64,000 nt of DNA from the NCBI GenBank assembly GCA_019347575.1, contig JAHWKY010000018.1:1-64000 (forward strand). The letters are read 5' to 3'. The notes beneath the pieces are model-generated. The model saw nothing but the letters and a program-made list of their open reading frames with translations, did not search any database and had not been told where the DNA came from. Position 1 is the stretch's first letter. The number at the start of each line of letters is the position of its first letter. The stretch is from Actinomycetota bacterium. Its GTDB lineage: Bacteria > Actinomycetota > Nitriliruptoria > Nitriliruptorales > Nitriliruptoraceae. The translations under genes and the position numbers were made by a program. Positions 51,700 to 60,562 of the stretch are shown piece after piece.

Positions 51700-52824
51700 T
51701 CAGCCGGACCACGGGTCGGTGGGAGTTCGAGACCGTACCACCTCGGCCGTCAGGCCCCGTGCGGACGCCTGGTGCCGGAGCCGGTCGATCCACGCCGGCA
51801 GCGCCGCGACCTCGGTCGCGTGGTGGCCAGCATCCACTAGCGCGAGCCCACGCTCCAGCGCGTCGAGGGTCACGTGGTGACGCAGGTCGCCGGTGACGTA
51901 GACATCGACGTCCGCAGCGAGCGCCGCAGCGAGGAGCGAGTCACCCGCTCCCCCGACGACGGCGACACGGCGCACCAGGGCGTCAGGGTTGCCGGCGAAC
52001 CGCAGATGCGGCGACGGGAGGTCGTCGCGGATCCGCGCCGCCAGCGCACGCAACGGCAGCGGCTGCGGCAGGGTCCCCACCCGGCCGAAGCCGATGTCGG
52101 CGTGCTCGAGCAGCGGCACGAGGTCGTAGGCGACCTCCTCGTAGGGATGGGACGCGAGCAGGGCGCGCACGACGCGGCCGATCCCGCCGCGCGGCACCTC
52201 GATCTCGAGCCGGTCCTCTTCCTCGGCGTTGTCCGCCCCGACCTCACCAGAGTGCGGGACGGCGCCCGCTCGAGGGCGGAACGTCCCCGTGCCTGAGACG
52301 CGGAACGAGCAGCGCTCGTACTCGCCGATCGTCCCCGCCCCAGCCGCGGCCAACGCATCGAGCACGGTCTCGGTGTGGTCTGAGGGCACGAACGTGACGA
52401 GCTTGACGCGTGACGAACTCCGCATCTCGCTGGTCAGCGGGACCACGTCGTTCAGTTCCAGCAGTCGCACGACGGGCTCGGACGTCCCAGCGCCGTCGCT
52501 CGCCACGTCGAGGTTGGTGTGGGCGGCCGCGACCGCGACGTGCGCTCGTGCTGCGGCGAGCGCCGTGGCGCCACTAGCCGTGTCCGGGGTGAGGCTCTCG
52601 AGCGGCCGGAAGAGCAGGGGGTGGTGAGCCAGCACGAGGGTCGGCGTCGCGTCCTGGGTCGCCTCCTCGATCACGCCGATGGTCACGTCGAGCGACACGA
52701 GGACGCGTTCGACCGACCACACCGGATCGCCGACCTGCAGGCCCACGTGGTCCCACGACGCCGCGTGAGCCGGCGGGTAGAGCGCGTGGACCAGCGAGAG
52801 CCAGTCGCCGACGGTGTCGGGCAT
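51700..52824 (-). CDS. NIF3-like dinuclear metal-centre protein
   Basis: This 374-residue member of the NIF3/YbgI family is a toroid-forming dimetal protein of debated function (GTP cyclohydrolase I type 2-like). The metal ligands are visible as AHHPLLF, AAHTNLDVA and the C-terminal DAGHHATE. An inserted domain (about residues 135-255, PII-like HTETVLDALAAAGAGTIGEYERCSF) is standard for the longer form. It is upstream of the zinc-ribbon gene, a conserved pair in actinobacteria. The start is ATG 52824. Confidence 0.93.
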   Translation of the reverse strand: MPDTVGDWLSLVHALYPPAHAASWDHVGLQVGDPVWSVERVLVSLDVTIGVIEEATQDATPTLVLAHHPLLFRPLESLTPDTASGATALAAARAHVAVAAAHTNLDVASDGAGTSEPVVRLLELNDVVPLTSEMRSSSRVKLVTFVPSDHTETVLDALAAAGAGTIGEYERCSFRVSGTGTFRPRAGAVPHSGEVGADNAEEEDRLEIEVPRGGIGRVVRALLASHPYEEVAYDLVPLLEHADIGFGRVGTLPQPLPLRALAARIRDDLPSPHLRFAGNPDALVRRVAVVGGAGDSLLAAALAADVDVYVTGDLRHHVTLDALERGLALVDAGHHATEVAALPAWIDRLRHQASARGLTAEVVRSRTPTDPWSG

Positions 52825-52857
52825 GCCGTGCTCCTGTCAGACCGACAAGAGCCTACG

Positions 52858-52929
52858 TGGGTCCGGAGGGTGTCGAACCCCCGACCTTCCGCTTGTAAGG
52901 CGGACGCTCTCCCGTTGAGCTACGGACCC
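52858..52929 (-). tRNA. tRNA-Val (anticodon TAC)
   Basis: On the minus strand the sequence folds as a tRNA: acceptor GGGTCCG/CGGACCC, D-arm TAGCTCAACGGGAGAGC, anticodon stem TCCGC/GCGGA with loop CTTACAA giving TAC, and T-arm GGGGGTTCGACACCCTC. The discriminator is A and CCA is not encoded. It reads GUA and by wobble other valine codons. Confidence 0.96.
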
Positions 52930-52956
52930 GAGGCGCAAGGGTACGGCGGTCGCCGG

Positions 52957-53958
52957 TCAGAGCGGTTCCGGGGCGTGGTGCAGATCGGTCGGCTCGCCCC
53001 GACGGTCCGCACGAACGGACGTGACGATGGCCACGGTGAGGATCGCCGCGATGATCGCCAACGAGAGCGCGATCGGGAGGTGGTAGACGTTGACGATCAG
53101 CATCTTGACGCCGACGAAACCGAGGATCGCGGCGAGCCCGAGGTCGAGGTAGCGGAAGCGGCCCGCCATCCCGGCCAGCGCGAAGTACAGCGCGCGCAGA
53201 CCGAGGATCGCGAAGGCGTTCGAGGCGAACACGATGAACGGCTCGCGGCTCACCGCGAGGATCGCAGGGACCGAGTCGATCGCGAAGACCACGTCGGTGG
53301 CCTCGACCAGGACGAGCACTGCGAACAGCGGCGTTGCCAGGAGCGCCCCGCTGCGGCGAGTGAACATCTTCTGCCCGTCGTACTCGTTGGTCGACGGCAC
53401 GACCCGCCGGACCAGCTTCAACACCGGGTTGTCCTCGGGGTGCACCTCGGTCCCGCGGTGACGCACCATCTTGAAGGCGGTGTAGAGCAGGAACGCCCCG
53501 AACACGTACAGCAGCCAATCGAAGCGGTCGAGCAACGCCACGCCGGCGAAGATGAAGATCGCGCGCAGGACGAGCGCCCCGAAGACGCCCCAGAACAGCA
53601 CGCGGAACTGGTACTTCGCCGGCACGCTGAAGTAGCTGAAGATGACGGCCCAGACGAAGACGTTGTCGACCGACAGGCTCTTCTCGATGAGGTAGCCGGC
53701 GTAGTACTCACCAGCGACGCGGGCACCCTCCCACCACCACAGGATCAGTCCGAACGCCAGACCGAGCGCGATCCACACCGCCGACTCGATCAGCGCCTCG
53801 CGGAACTTCACCTCGTGCGGAGTGCGGTGCACGAGGAGCAGATCGAGCAGCAGCAGCACCACGATCGCGACCACGAGCGCGCCCCAGACCCAACCGGGCA
53901 CGGTGATATCCACGAACCTGCCGGCAGGCGCGCCGGCAGCGATCACGAAGTTCGGCAT
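52957..53958 (-). CDS. TerC-family integral membrane protein
   Basis: This 333-residue protein has about nine membrane helices and the TerC signatures EKSLSVDNVFVWAVIFSYF, VFWGVFGALVLRA (here RVLFWGVFGALVLRAIFI) and VEATDVVFAIDSVPAILAVS, whose acidic residues are thought to bind divalent metal. Related proteins export manganese or support tellurite resistance and metalation of secreted enzymes. I choose the ATG at 53958 (MPNFVIAAG), which follows GGAGGG; an upstream ATG at 53979 lacks a ribosome binding site. It is a single gene next to the tRNA-Val. Confidence 0.92.
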   Translation of the reverse strand: MPNFVIAAGAPAGRFVDITVPGWVWGALVVAIVVLLLLDLLLVHRTPHEVKFREALIESAVWIALGLAFGLILWWWEGARVAGEYYAGYLIEKSLSVDNVFVWAVIFSYFSVPAKYQFRVLFWGVFGALVLRAIFIFAGVALLDRFDWLLYVFGAFLLYTAFKMVRHRGTEVHPEDNPVLKLVRRVVPSTNEYDGQKMFTRRSGALLATPLFAVLVLVEATDVVFAIDSVPAILAVSREPFIVFASNAFAILGLRALYFALAGMAGRFRYLDLGLAAILGFVGVKMLIVNVYHLPIALSLAIIAAILTVAIVTSVRADRRGEPTDLHHAPEPL

Positions 53959-54028
53959 GGAGAGAGGCCCTCCGAGCATCGGTGTGGGTGTTCGTCCCGT
54001 CTACACGGAGTGAACACGCTCACCGCGT

Positions 54029-54457
54029 TCAGAGGTCGGCCATCAAGGCGTCCATCCGGTCACGCACCGCCGTGAGCACACGCGCGCCGAAGACCGGCTC
54101 CTCGGCCAAGAGCTGCGCGTACGCGTGGCGATCCAACACGAGCGCCCGCATCGGGCTGATCGCACGCACCGACGCGGTCCGCTCATCACCCTGGAACGCG
54201 GAGATCTCGCCGAAGAAGTCGGGCGCCTCCAGGACCGCGAGCTCGCGCCCCCCCAGGGTCACCACGGCCCTGCCTTCGACGATCACGAACACCTCGGTAC
54301 CGACCTCGTCCTCGACCGTCAGGAGGTCACCGTCGCGGACGTCGATGAGCTCGGAGTGATCGAGCACGTCGGTGAGCGTCTTGGTGTGGACCCCGTCGAA
54401 CACCGGCATGCTCGCCAGCGTCGCGAGGATGGCGTCACGATCGACAGCATCGGTCAC
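54029..54457 (-). CDS. Stand-alone cyclic-nucleotide-binding domain protein
   Basis: This 142-residue protein is a single cNMP-binding beta-roll without the DNA-binding domain of Crp. It shows MPVFDGV, VEDEVGTEVFVIVEGRAVVTLGG, the phosphate-binding cassette FFGEISAFQGDERTASVRA, and a C-terminal helix. The Arg and Ser/Thr of the cassette (GEISxF...RTAS) are present, so binding of cAMP or a relative is plausible. The GTG at 54457 follows GGGGGAG. It is downstream of the cell-wall protease gene but separated by a hairpin. Confidence 0.85.
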   Translation of the reverse strand: MTDAVDRDAILATLASMPVFDGVHTKTLTDVLDHSELIDVRDGDLLTVEDEVGTEVFVIVEGRAVVTLGGRELAVLEAPDFFGEISAFQGDERTASVRAISPMRALVLDRHAYAQLLAEEPVFGARVLTAVRDRMDALMADL

Positions 54458-54476
54458 GGTCGTCTCCCCCTGCCGG

Positions 54477-54495
54477 GCCCCGTCCCCTACGGGGC
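54477..54495 (-). terminator. Hairpin between protease and cNMP-domain genes
   Basis: GCCCCGT (54477-54483) pairs with ACGGGGC (54489-54495) around CCCCT, 44 bases past the stop of the minus-strand gene ending at 54540 and just ahead of the next gene. It could end or reduce read-through; no T-tract is seen. Confidence 0.5.
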
Positions 54496-54539
54496 AGTCG
54501 CAGCCTACTCCGACGTCCGTCCCGGTCGCTGCACCAGCG

Positions 54540-56129
54540 TCACTCCGCCTGGACGTTGCCGCTCCCCTGTGCATCGCCGGTCTCGATGTTCCGGCGTGCC
54601 TGATCGAGTTCGAACTCGAGAGGCCACACGTTGGTCGTGCACACGCCCGTGTCGATGGTCTGCTGGTCCATCACCGGGGCGGGCTTGCCCGCTCCCGCGT
54701 ACTGGCGACACTCGTAGTGGTCGAGCTCGAGCCAGTGGCCGAGCTCGTGCAGCACGACGTAGTGCCGATAATCCTCGATCGGCCGTCGCGACCAGGCGTC
54801 CTCCTGTGGCCCCTCGCGCCACCGCTGGTCGTTGATGTAGACCTCGTCCCCGACACGGCAGCTGTAGCTCGCGTCGCATCCGGGCGCCGCCGCCTCGACG
54901 TCCTGCGGTGACGACAGCAGGACGGTCAGGTCCGCGGTGTCGTCGTCTCGGGGGACGCGGGTCCAGCGGACGTCGTTGTCCAGTGACCAGCCGCGCTGGT
55001 CGGTGAGGGTCCAGTCCACGTGCTCGGCGAAGTACCGGGGATCCGCGTGCACGGGCCCGTGGTCGTCCGCGACGTCGACGGCGTAGCGCACGTCGTGTGA
55101 CGGCGGCTGCGCCGCTTCGGCCGTCCTGCGCAGGACGCGGTCGGTCACGGCCTGTTGGAGACCCAGAGCATGCACCGCAGCGATGGTTTCGCTGCGGTCG
55201 ACGACCCACTGGAGGAGGTCGTAGGTCAGCTCATCGGGGCGCCGGGTGAGGACCATCGGCGCGCGCGACTCACCGGCGAACGGCGCGGCGGCGAGAGCGT
55301 CCGGGAACTCGTCACCCCGCGCCAACACCACCGCGCGCTCCTCGATGCCGGCGTGGCGCACGCTCCACGTCGCGACCCTCGCGGCGGTATCGGTCCGGTC
55401 ACGGCCGGCGACCCGCACCGTCGTGATGCCCTGCGCTTCGATGCGTCGCGCGACGTCCACATCGACGGCCAAGCGACCCCCGACGAGCACGGCTCGCTCG
55501 ATCCCCAGCTCGTCCAGCGCCTCGACCGTCGCTGCCGGCACCTCCTCGCGACGGGTCAGCAGGATCGGGAACGGTCCGGCGAACGCTGCGGGACCGGCCG
55601 TCAGCGCGTCCGGGAAGCGCTCACCCGAGGCGATGAACGCGGTGCGCTGACCCTCGACGGTGCCGATCTCCCCCTCGAGGGATCGGGCGATCTCGGCTGC
55701 GGTGGCGTAGCGATCGGCCCCCGCTACGCGATCGACCTCGTAGCCAGCCTGTCGCAGCTCGTCGGCGACGTCGTCGCTCAGCGCAGCCGTGCCGCCGAGC
55801 AAGGTCACGGCCGCTGCCTCGAGCGCGTCCAGCGCCTCGTAGGAGCGCTCGGGGACCGCGGCGTGGTGAGCCAGCAGGATGGGGTGGCCACCGTCACCAG
55901 CGAGCGATGCGGCGGCCAGCGCATCGGGGAAGTCATCGGCCCGTGCCATCAGGACACGCTCAGAGGATCCGAAGGTGGCCTGGGCGAGCTCGGCGGCGGT
56001 CCCGACTCGCGTCGCGCCACCGACCCGATCCGTCCGGGGATCCTCCGGACTCGCCGCGACGGACGTCGAAGGGGTCAAGGGCAGCGCAAGCGCGACGACG
56101 GCGAGGATCCCCATCGCGATCCGGGACAT
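54540..56129 (-). CDS. Secreted cell-wall-binding metalloprotease (CW_binding_2 + DUF3152-like)
   Basis: This 529-residue secreted protein has a signal peptide (1 to about 25), then three cell-wall-binding-2 repeats (about 30-300) with the recurring RVxGxDRxxTAAxxA and (S/A)xxFPDALxA blocks. The C-terminal protease domain (about 340-520) carries HELGHWLELDH, an HExxHxxxxxH zinc site, and PVMDQQT as a Met-turn candidate, typical of DUF3152. The usual Gly of the metzincin motif is Glu here. It probably binds cell-wall polymer and processes surface proteins. The ATG follows GGAGGT. Confidence 0.88.
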   Translation of the reverse strand: MSRIAMGILAVVALALPLTPSTSVAASPEDPRTDRVGGATRVGTAAELAQATFGSSERVLMARADDFPDALAAASLAGDGGHPILLAHHAAVPERSYEALDALEAAAVTLLGGTAALSDDVADELRQAGYEVDRVAGADRYATAAEIARSLEGEIGTVEGQRTAFIASGERFPDALTAGPAAFAGPFPILLTRREEVPAATVEALDELGIERAVLVGGRLAVDVDVARRIEAQGITTVRVAGRDRTDTAARVATWSVRHAGIEERAVVLARGDEFPDALAAAPFAGESRAPMVLTRRPDELTYDLLQWVVDRSETIAAVHALGLQQAVTDRVLRRTAEAAQPPSHDVRYAVDVADDHGPVHADPRYFAEHVDWTLTDQRGWSLDNDVRWTRVPRDDDTADLTVLLSSPQDVEAAAPGCDASYSCRVGDEVYINDQRWREGPQEDAWSRRPIEDYRHYVVLHELGHWLELDHYECRQYAGAGKPAPVMDQQTIDTGVCTTNVWPLEFELDQARRNIETGDAQGSGNVQAE

Positions 56130-56496
56130 GTGACCTCCGCTTGCTGCAGAGTTGGGCGTGGACCACGAACGTGCACGGTCACGGCGCCGCCTCGGCCCAC
56201 GCGGCCCGGCCAGCAGCGGGGTGGTTGGGCCACTCGAACGGTTCGCACTGGACGGAAGTCCACCATCGCGGCTCGCCGCACTATCACCGTGCTCGCCGAC
56301 GTTGCCGTCGCCGGCACGGCTCGATCATCGCCACCGCCCAGGAGGATGGTCTACGTGGACCCGGAGACCGACATGGTCGGTCGTGGCATCGCCGTCCGCC
56401 AGATCGCAATCCGTTGCTGCGGGTCTCGGAGGAGGTGGCGCCGGCTGACGGCCTGGCGAGCTACGCCCATCGCCTCGGCTTGGCGCACGGAGGCGG
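56130..56496. other. 367-bp gap with possible eroded frame
   Basis: The leftmost part (56130-56160) is the leader of the protease gene. The rest has no confident gene. A frame from GTG 56355 (MDPETDMVGRGIAVRQIA, preceded by AGGAGG) and another ending at a TAG at 56498 (NPLLRVSEEVAPADGLASYA) look coding but differ by one base, as if a short gene of about 48 codons had suffered a frameshift near 56400-56410. No family is recognised, so I do not list it as a gene. Confidence 0.3.
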
Positions 56497-56970
56497 CTAG
56501 CTGGCCGCGCCAGTCGGCACCGGAACGACGTCGCTGGCCTCCTCGGGGGCGACGACGCCGACCACGACGGACGCGCGGTCGCAGATGGCCCGGGCCTTGA
56601 CGAACGTGCGGTGCTCGCCATCGGTGACGAGCAGTTCGGCCTCGAGGACCTCGTCCTCGCTGACGAGGATCTCCAGCTCGGGATCGGCTTCGAGCTCCAG
56701 TCGGATCTGTACCGGTGTGCGCTCGACGTAGGCGGTGACGTTCGTCAGCGGCGCCGTCTCGGTCACCTGCGTGATCTCGGCGCCCTCCGGCAGGACGAGT
56801 CCCTCGACCTCGGGTGGCTCGGCAAGAGGCTCAGGGGCTTCACCACACGGCGGTAGTCCGGTCAACGGTCCGGTCGGGACGTCGGCGAGGTTGGCCTGCA
56901 TCGTGTCGTCACCGCCGCATCCGGTCAGAGCGATGGCGATGACGATCGACAGGAGCAGCGTTCGCGGCAC
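56497..56970 (-). CDS. Small lipoprotein of unknown function
   Basis: This 157-residue lipoprotein has a signal sequence MPRTLLLSIVIAIALTGC with lipobox LTGC, so it is lipid-anchored outside the membrane. The mature part has a proline/glutamate-rich stretch and two or three beta strands (VQIRLELEADPELEILVSEDEV). The gene reads from GTG 56970, chosen because the signal peptide begins there. It is divergent from the sugar-type permease gene. No family is recognised; it might accompany the transporter. Confidence 0.65.
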   Translation of the reverse strand: MPRTLLLSIVIAIALTGCGGDDTMQANLADVPTGPLTGLPPCGEAPEPLAEPPEVEGLVLPEGAEITQVTETAPLTNVTAYVERTPVQIRLELEADPELEILVSEDEVLEAELLVTDGEHRTFVKARAICDRASVVVGVVAPEEASDVVPVPTGAAS

Positions 56971-57045
56971 GGGGTCCCGTCCGGTCGATGCTGGTGGGGG
57001 CGCCGAAGCGTACGTCGCACACCGGCCTTCTAGACTGCGCCGCCG

Positions 57046-57873
57046 ATGAGCCGTCGCGTCCTGTCCCGTCACGTCGTACCGGGGCTGCTCGCGTTGGTGT
57101 TCCTGTTGCCCCTGCTGTACCTCATCCTGGGATCGCTGCGTGCACGTGGACTGCCGCCGCCTCGTGGATTGGAGCTGATGCCGGCGGGGGCGGGGCTCGG
57201 GGCGTACCGGTCGCTGTACGACCTGCTGCCGGTAACGACCTACCTGCGCAACTCGATCGTCGTTGTCGCCGTGGCCGTGCCGTTGACGGTCCTCGTCGCG
57301 TCACTCGCGGGGTTCGGCATCCGGATGTTGCGACCGCGGGCACGTCGCTGGGCGATCGGAGCCACGCTCGTGGTCATGATGGTCCCGGTCACGGCCGTGT
57401 GGGCCACACGCTTCGAGCTGTTCCGGTTGGCGGGGATCATCGACACGCTGATCCCGCTCGTGGCGCCGGCTCTGCTCGCCACCAGCCCCTTCCTCGTGCT
57501 CGTGTACATCTGGGCGTTCAGCCGCGTCGCCGACGAGCACTTCGAGGCCGCGGTGCTAGAAGGCTCCGGCGGGTTGCGGATGTGGTGGTCGGTGGGGATG
57601 CCACAGGTGCGCACCGCCACGCTGGCGGTCATGGTCCTCGCCTTCACCTTCCACTGGAGCAACTTCATCGACCCCCTGCTGTACCTCAACAGTCAGGGCA
57701 ACTTCACGCTGCCGATCGGTCTCGATGTCTTGCGCCTGCTCAACCCCACCGACTGGCCGCTGCTGTTGGCCGGTGGCGTCGTGGTCGCACTGCCCGTGAT
57801 CGCGGTGCTGCTCGTAGGGCAGCGGTTCTTCCTGTCCGACGAGGGCATCGAGCGACTACTGGGAAGGTCGTGA
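57046..57873 (+). CDS. Sugar-type ABC permease (MalG-like)
   Basis: This 275-residue permease has six membrane helices and the EAA loop EAAVLEGSGGLRMWWSVGMPQVRT that docks the ATPase. It belongs to the CUT1 carbohydrate importers. The ATG comes about 10 bases after a TAGACT box (57031-57036), so the transcript may be leaderless. It is first in an operon with the binding protein (1-base gap between stop and next start) and the MalF-like permease. The order permease-binding protein-permease is unusual; MalG-type genes normally come last. Confidence 0.9.
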   Translation: MSRRVLSRHVVPGLLALVFLLPLLYLILGSLRARGLPPPRGLELMPAGAGLGAYRSLYDLLPVTTYLRNSIVVVAVAVPLTVLVASLAGFGIRMLRPRARRWAIGATLVVMMVPVTAVWATRFELFRLAGIIDTLIPLVAPALLATSPFLVLVYIWAFSRVADEHFEAAVLEGSGGLRMWWSVGMPQVRTATLAVMVLAFTFHWSNFIDPLLYLNSQGNFTLPIGLDVLRLLNPTDWPLLLAGGVVVALPVIAVLLVGQRFFLSDEGIERLLGRS

Positions 57874-57874
57874 C

Positions 57875-59176
57875 GTGAAGCGTCCACGGTTCCGGCTCAT
57901 CCTCGTCGTCGTACTGGCGCTCACCGCAACAGCGTGCGGAGGTGCCGGCGACACCGACGGCGGCACCGGCGAGGACGGTCAGGTGGCGCTTCAGTTCGTG
58001 CTGTTCGGGGACGCCACCGAGACCGCGGGCTACAACCGGATGCTCCAGGAGTTCGAGTCGGAGAACCCCGCCATCGACGTCACGCTGAGCCCTGTCGCCA
58101 GCCAGGATGAACTCCTCGCCAAACTCACGACCTCGTTCGCCGGTGGCCAGCCTCCCGACGTGTTCCTCATCAACTTCCGCAAGTACGGCCAGTTCGCCAG
58201 CCAGGGTGTGCTCGAGGAGGTCGATCCCTACCTCGAGGACAGCGAGGTGCTCGACGCCGAGGACTTCTTCCCGGTCGTGTTCGACCCGTTCCGCTTCGAC
58301 GGCGAGATGCTGACCTGCATGCCGCAGAACGTCTCGTCGCTGGTCGTGTACTACAACCGGGACCTGTTCGAGGCAGCGGACCTGCCCCTGCCGACGGAGG
58401 GGACGGAGGGGTGGACCTGGGACGAGTTCCTCGCCGCCGCGCAGGCACTCACGAACGGCGAGGTGTACGGGCTGGGCACGGAGCCGTCGCTCATCCGGAT
58501 CGCCCCGTTCGTGTGGTCCCACGGCGGCGAGGTCGTCGACGACCTCGAGGACCCCATGACCCTGATGCTGGACCAGGGCCGAGCACGGGACGCGCTCGAC
58601 TGGTTCCTCGACCTCTCGCTGGTCCACGGGGTCGTGCCCCCCGGCGTCGAGGAGCAGTCCGAGAGCAGCGCGTCGCGCTTCCTCAACGGCCGGCTCGGCA
58701 TGTACCTCAACTCGCGCCGTGTCACACCCACCATGCGCGAGATCGAGGGCTTCACCTGGGACGTCGCCCCGCTACCGGTCGCGCCGGGCGGGCAGCCGTT
58801 CACGATGCTGCACTCCGATGCGTACTGCATGGCCGGACCGGGCGAGCACCACGAGGAGTCGTGGCGCCTCATCGAGTTCGCCATGAGCGAGCGCGGTCAG
58901 CTCATCCTCGCCGAGTCGGGGCGGACGGTCCCATCGCGACGCGATGTGGCGACCTCCGACGTCTTCCTCGAGTCGGACGAGCCCCCCGCATCAGCGCACG
59001 TGTTCGTCGACAACGCCGAGATCCTCCGTGCGACGCCCCACACGGCGAACTGGACCCAGGTCGAGAAGGCCGCCGACGACATCCTCGAACAGATCTACTA
59101 CGGCCGCACCGACCGCGACGAGGGCATGCGGCGGCTCATCGAGGAGACCCGCCGGCTGTTCGGCAGCGGCGGGTGA
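57875..59176 (+). CDS. Sugar-type ABC substrate-binding lipoprotein
   Basis: This 433-residue family 1 solute-binding protein has a lipoprotein signal (MKRPRFRLILVVVLALTATAC) and the domain start VALQFVLFGDATETAGYNRMLQEF. It shows GGQPPDVFLINFRKYGQFA and the typical RFLNGRLGMYLNSR and HEESWRLIEFAMSERGQ blocks. It captures an oligosaccharide or sugar-alcohol outside the cell for the two permeases flanking it. The GTG start is 1 base after the permease stop. The stop overlaps the next permease start (GTGA). Confidence 0.92.
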   Translation: MKRPRFRLILVVVLALTATACGGAGDTDGGTGEDGQVALQFVLFGDATETAGYNRMLQEFESENPAIDVTLSPVASQDELLAKLTTSFAGGQPPDVFLINFRKYGQFASQGVLEEVDPYLEDSEVLDAEDFFPVVFDPFRFDGEMLTCMPQNVSSLVVYYNRDLFEAADLPLPTEGTEGWTWDEFLAAAQALTNGEVYGLGTEPSLIRIAPFVWSHGGEVVDDLEDPMTLMLDQGRARDALDWFLDLSLVHGVVPPGVEEQSESSASRFLNGRLGMYLNSRRVTPTMREIEGFTWDVAPLPVAPGGQPFTMLHSDAYCMAGPGEHHEESWRLIEFAMSERGQLILAESGRTVPSRRDVATSDVFLESDEPPASAHVFVDNAEILRATPHTANWTQVEKAADDILEQIYYGRTDRDEGMRRLIEETRRLFGSGG

Positions 59177-60093
59177 GGGTCGCGGCGCGACGTGGATCCG
59201 AGACCGCACCCGCCGCTGCGACCGGGAGCCGGCTCGTGCGGGGCGCGGGCTGGTACACCGCCCCGTTCGCGCTCGGGGTCGCGCTGCTCCTGGTCATCCC
59301 CGCGCTGACCACCTTCTACTACGGGTTCACCGACCACACCGGGCTGGGTGATCCCCGCTTCAACGGCGTCGCCAACTTCCGCCGCATGGGCAGCGACCCC
59401 TTCTTCCACGCGTCGCTGCGCGCGTCGCTGATCTTCGCGGCGATCGCGGTCCCGCTGAGGCTGTTCGTCGCGACCGGGATGGGCCTGCTGCTCGCCGCGC
59501 CCCGGCGCCTCGGACGCTGGTACCGCGCCGCGGTCTACGTGCCCACGGTCGTGCCCGACATCGTCCTGGCGCTCACGTTCCTGTGGGTGTTCAACCCGCT
59601 GTACGGGCCGATGAACGGGATGCTCGGGGCGCTGGGTCTGCCCACTCCCGCCTGGCTCGGGACGACGTGGGGAGCGCGGGGCGCGATCGTGATCATGATG
59701 CTGTTCCCCGTGGGAGAGGCCTTCCTCGTCGTGCTCGCGGCGCGCCGGTCGCTCGACCCGTCGGTGTACGCGGCAGCTGCGGTCGACGGGGCGTCGCCGT
59801 GGCAGACGCTGCGCTACATCACCCTCCCCCAGCTCGCCCCGCTGCTGCTGCTGCTCGCCGCGCGCGACGTGATCCTGACCCTGCAGGTCAACTTCGTCCC
59901 CGCGTACGTGCTGACCGACGGCGGCCCCGGCAACGCCACGCTCTTCCTCCCCATCTACATCTTCGATCAGGCGTTCGAGTTCCTCGGCTTCGGCTACGGG
60001 GCGGCCCTCACGCTCGTGCTCATGGTCATCACGATGGGCTTCATCGCCCTGCCCCTGCTGGTCATCCGCCGCTGGGGCTTCCTGCGCCGCTGA
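59173..60093 (+). CDS. Sugar-type ABC permease (MalF-like)
   Basis: This 306-residue permease has six predicted helices and the EAA-type loop YAAAAVDGASPWQTLRYITLPQL; the second position is Ala for Glu. NATLFLPIYIFDQAFEFLGFGYGAAL is typical of MalF-like subunits. It completes the importer apart from its ATPase, which is not in this window and is probably a shared MsmK-like protein. The GTG start overlaps the binding-protein stop. A long hairpin follows at 60146-60193. Confidence 0.9.
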   Translation: MRVAARRGSETAPAAATGSRLVRGAGWYTAPFALGVALLLVIPALTTFYYGFTDHTGLGDPRFNGVANFRRMGSDPFFHASLRASLIFAAIAVPLRLFVATGMGLLLAAPRRLGRWYRAAVYVPTVVPDIVLALTFLWVFNPLYGPMNGMLGALGLPTPAWLGTTWGARGAIVIMMLFPVGEAFLVVLAARRSLDPSVYAAAAVDGASPWQTLRYITLPQLAPLLLLLAARDVILTLQVNFVPAYVLTDGGPGNATLFLPIYIFDQAFEFLGFGYGAALTLVLMVITMGFIALPLLVIRRWGFLRR

Positions 60094-60145
60094 TCCGACG
60101 GGGCGGGGCGCCGGGTGCGGGGCGGGGTGGACAAGCCTGATCTCG

Positions 60146-60193
60146 TCGATGTATGCATTTCGGTGCCATCTGGCACCGGAACGCGTACATCGA
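60146..60193 (+). terminator. 22-bp stem hairpin after the importer operon
   Basis: Arms at 60146-60167 and 60172-60193 pair around ATCT: outer TCGATGTA with TACATCGA, inner CGGTGCC with GGCACCG, and between them two G-U pairs and one A-C mismatch on the plus-strand RNA. It is 53 bases after the MalF-like stop. It probably ends the importer transcript, though it has no T-tract, and is longer than a usual terminator stem. Confidence 0.55.
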
Positions 60194-60275
60194 CCGCTGC
60201 GATGGTGCGATGCGTCACGGCGGGGGCGACGGGGCGGCGGGGTAGCCTCGGGGCTCCCCTGGTGTCGGAGTGACC

Positions 60276-60557
60276 GTGAGCGACCAAGAGCAGCCGCAGA
60301 GCCCACAGATCTCGGTGAACGTCCCGGACGAGATCAAGTTCGGGGAGTACGCCAACTTCCTCGTCGTGTCGCACTCACCCCACGAGTTCACCCTCGATTT
60401 CTGCCAGCTCCTGCCCGGTCAGCAGGGGTCGGTCCGCGCCGAGGTGGTCACCCGGGTCAAGATCGCCCCGACCCTGGCTGGCAAGATCATCCAGGCGCTC
60501 AACACGAACATGAGCAACTACGAGGACAAGTACGGGGCGATCCCCGTCGTCGGCTGA
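60276..60557 (+). CDS. DUF3467 protein
   Basis: This 93-residue protein fits DUF3467: ISVNVPDEIKFGEYANFLVVSHSPHEFTLDFCQLLP and RVKIAPTLAGKIIQALNTNMSNYEDKYG are family-typical in order and spacing. The function is unknown; the fold is a small beta-rich domain. I use the GTG at 60276, with GGAG 5 bases upstream, over a GTG at 60270. It is followed 5 bases later by the HAD gene, so the two may be co-transcribed. Confidence 0.88.
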   Translation: MSDQEQPQSPQISVNVPDEIKFGEYANFLVVSHSPHEFTLDFCQLLPGQQGSVRAEVVTRVKIAPTLAGKIIQALNTNMSNYEDKYGAIPVVG

Positions 60558-60562
60558 CCCAG

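Noticed and set aside
60146-60193. Riboswitch upstream of the DUF3467 gene
   Set aside because: Only a single simple hairpin is visible, with no conserved aptamer core.
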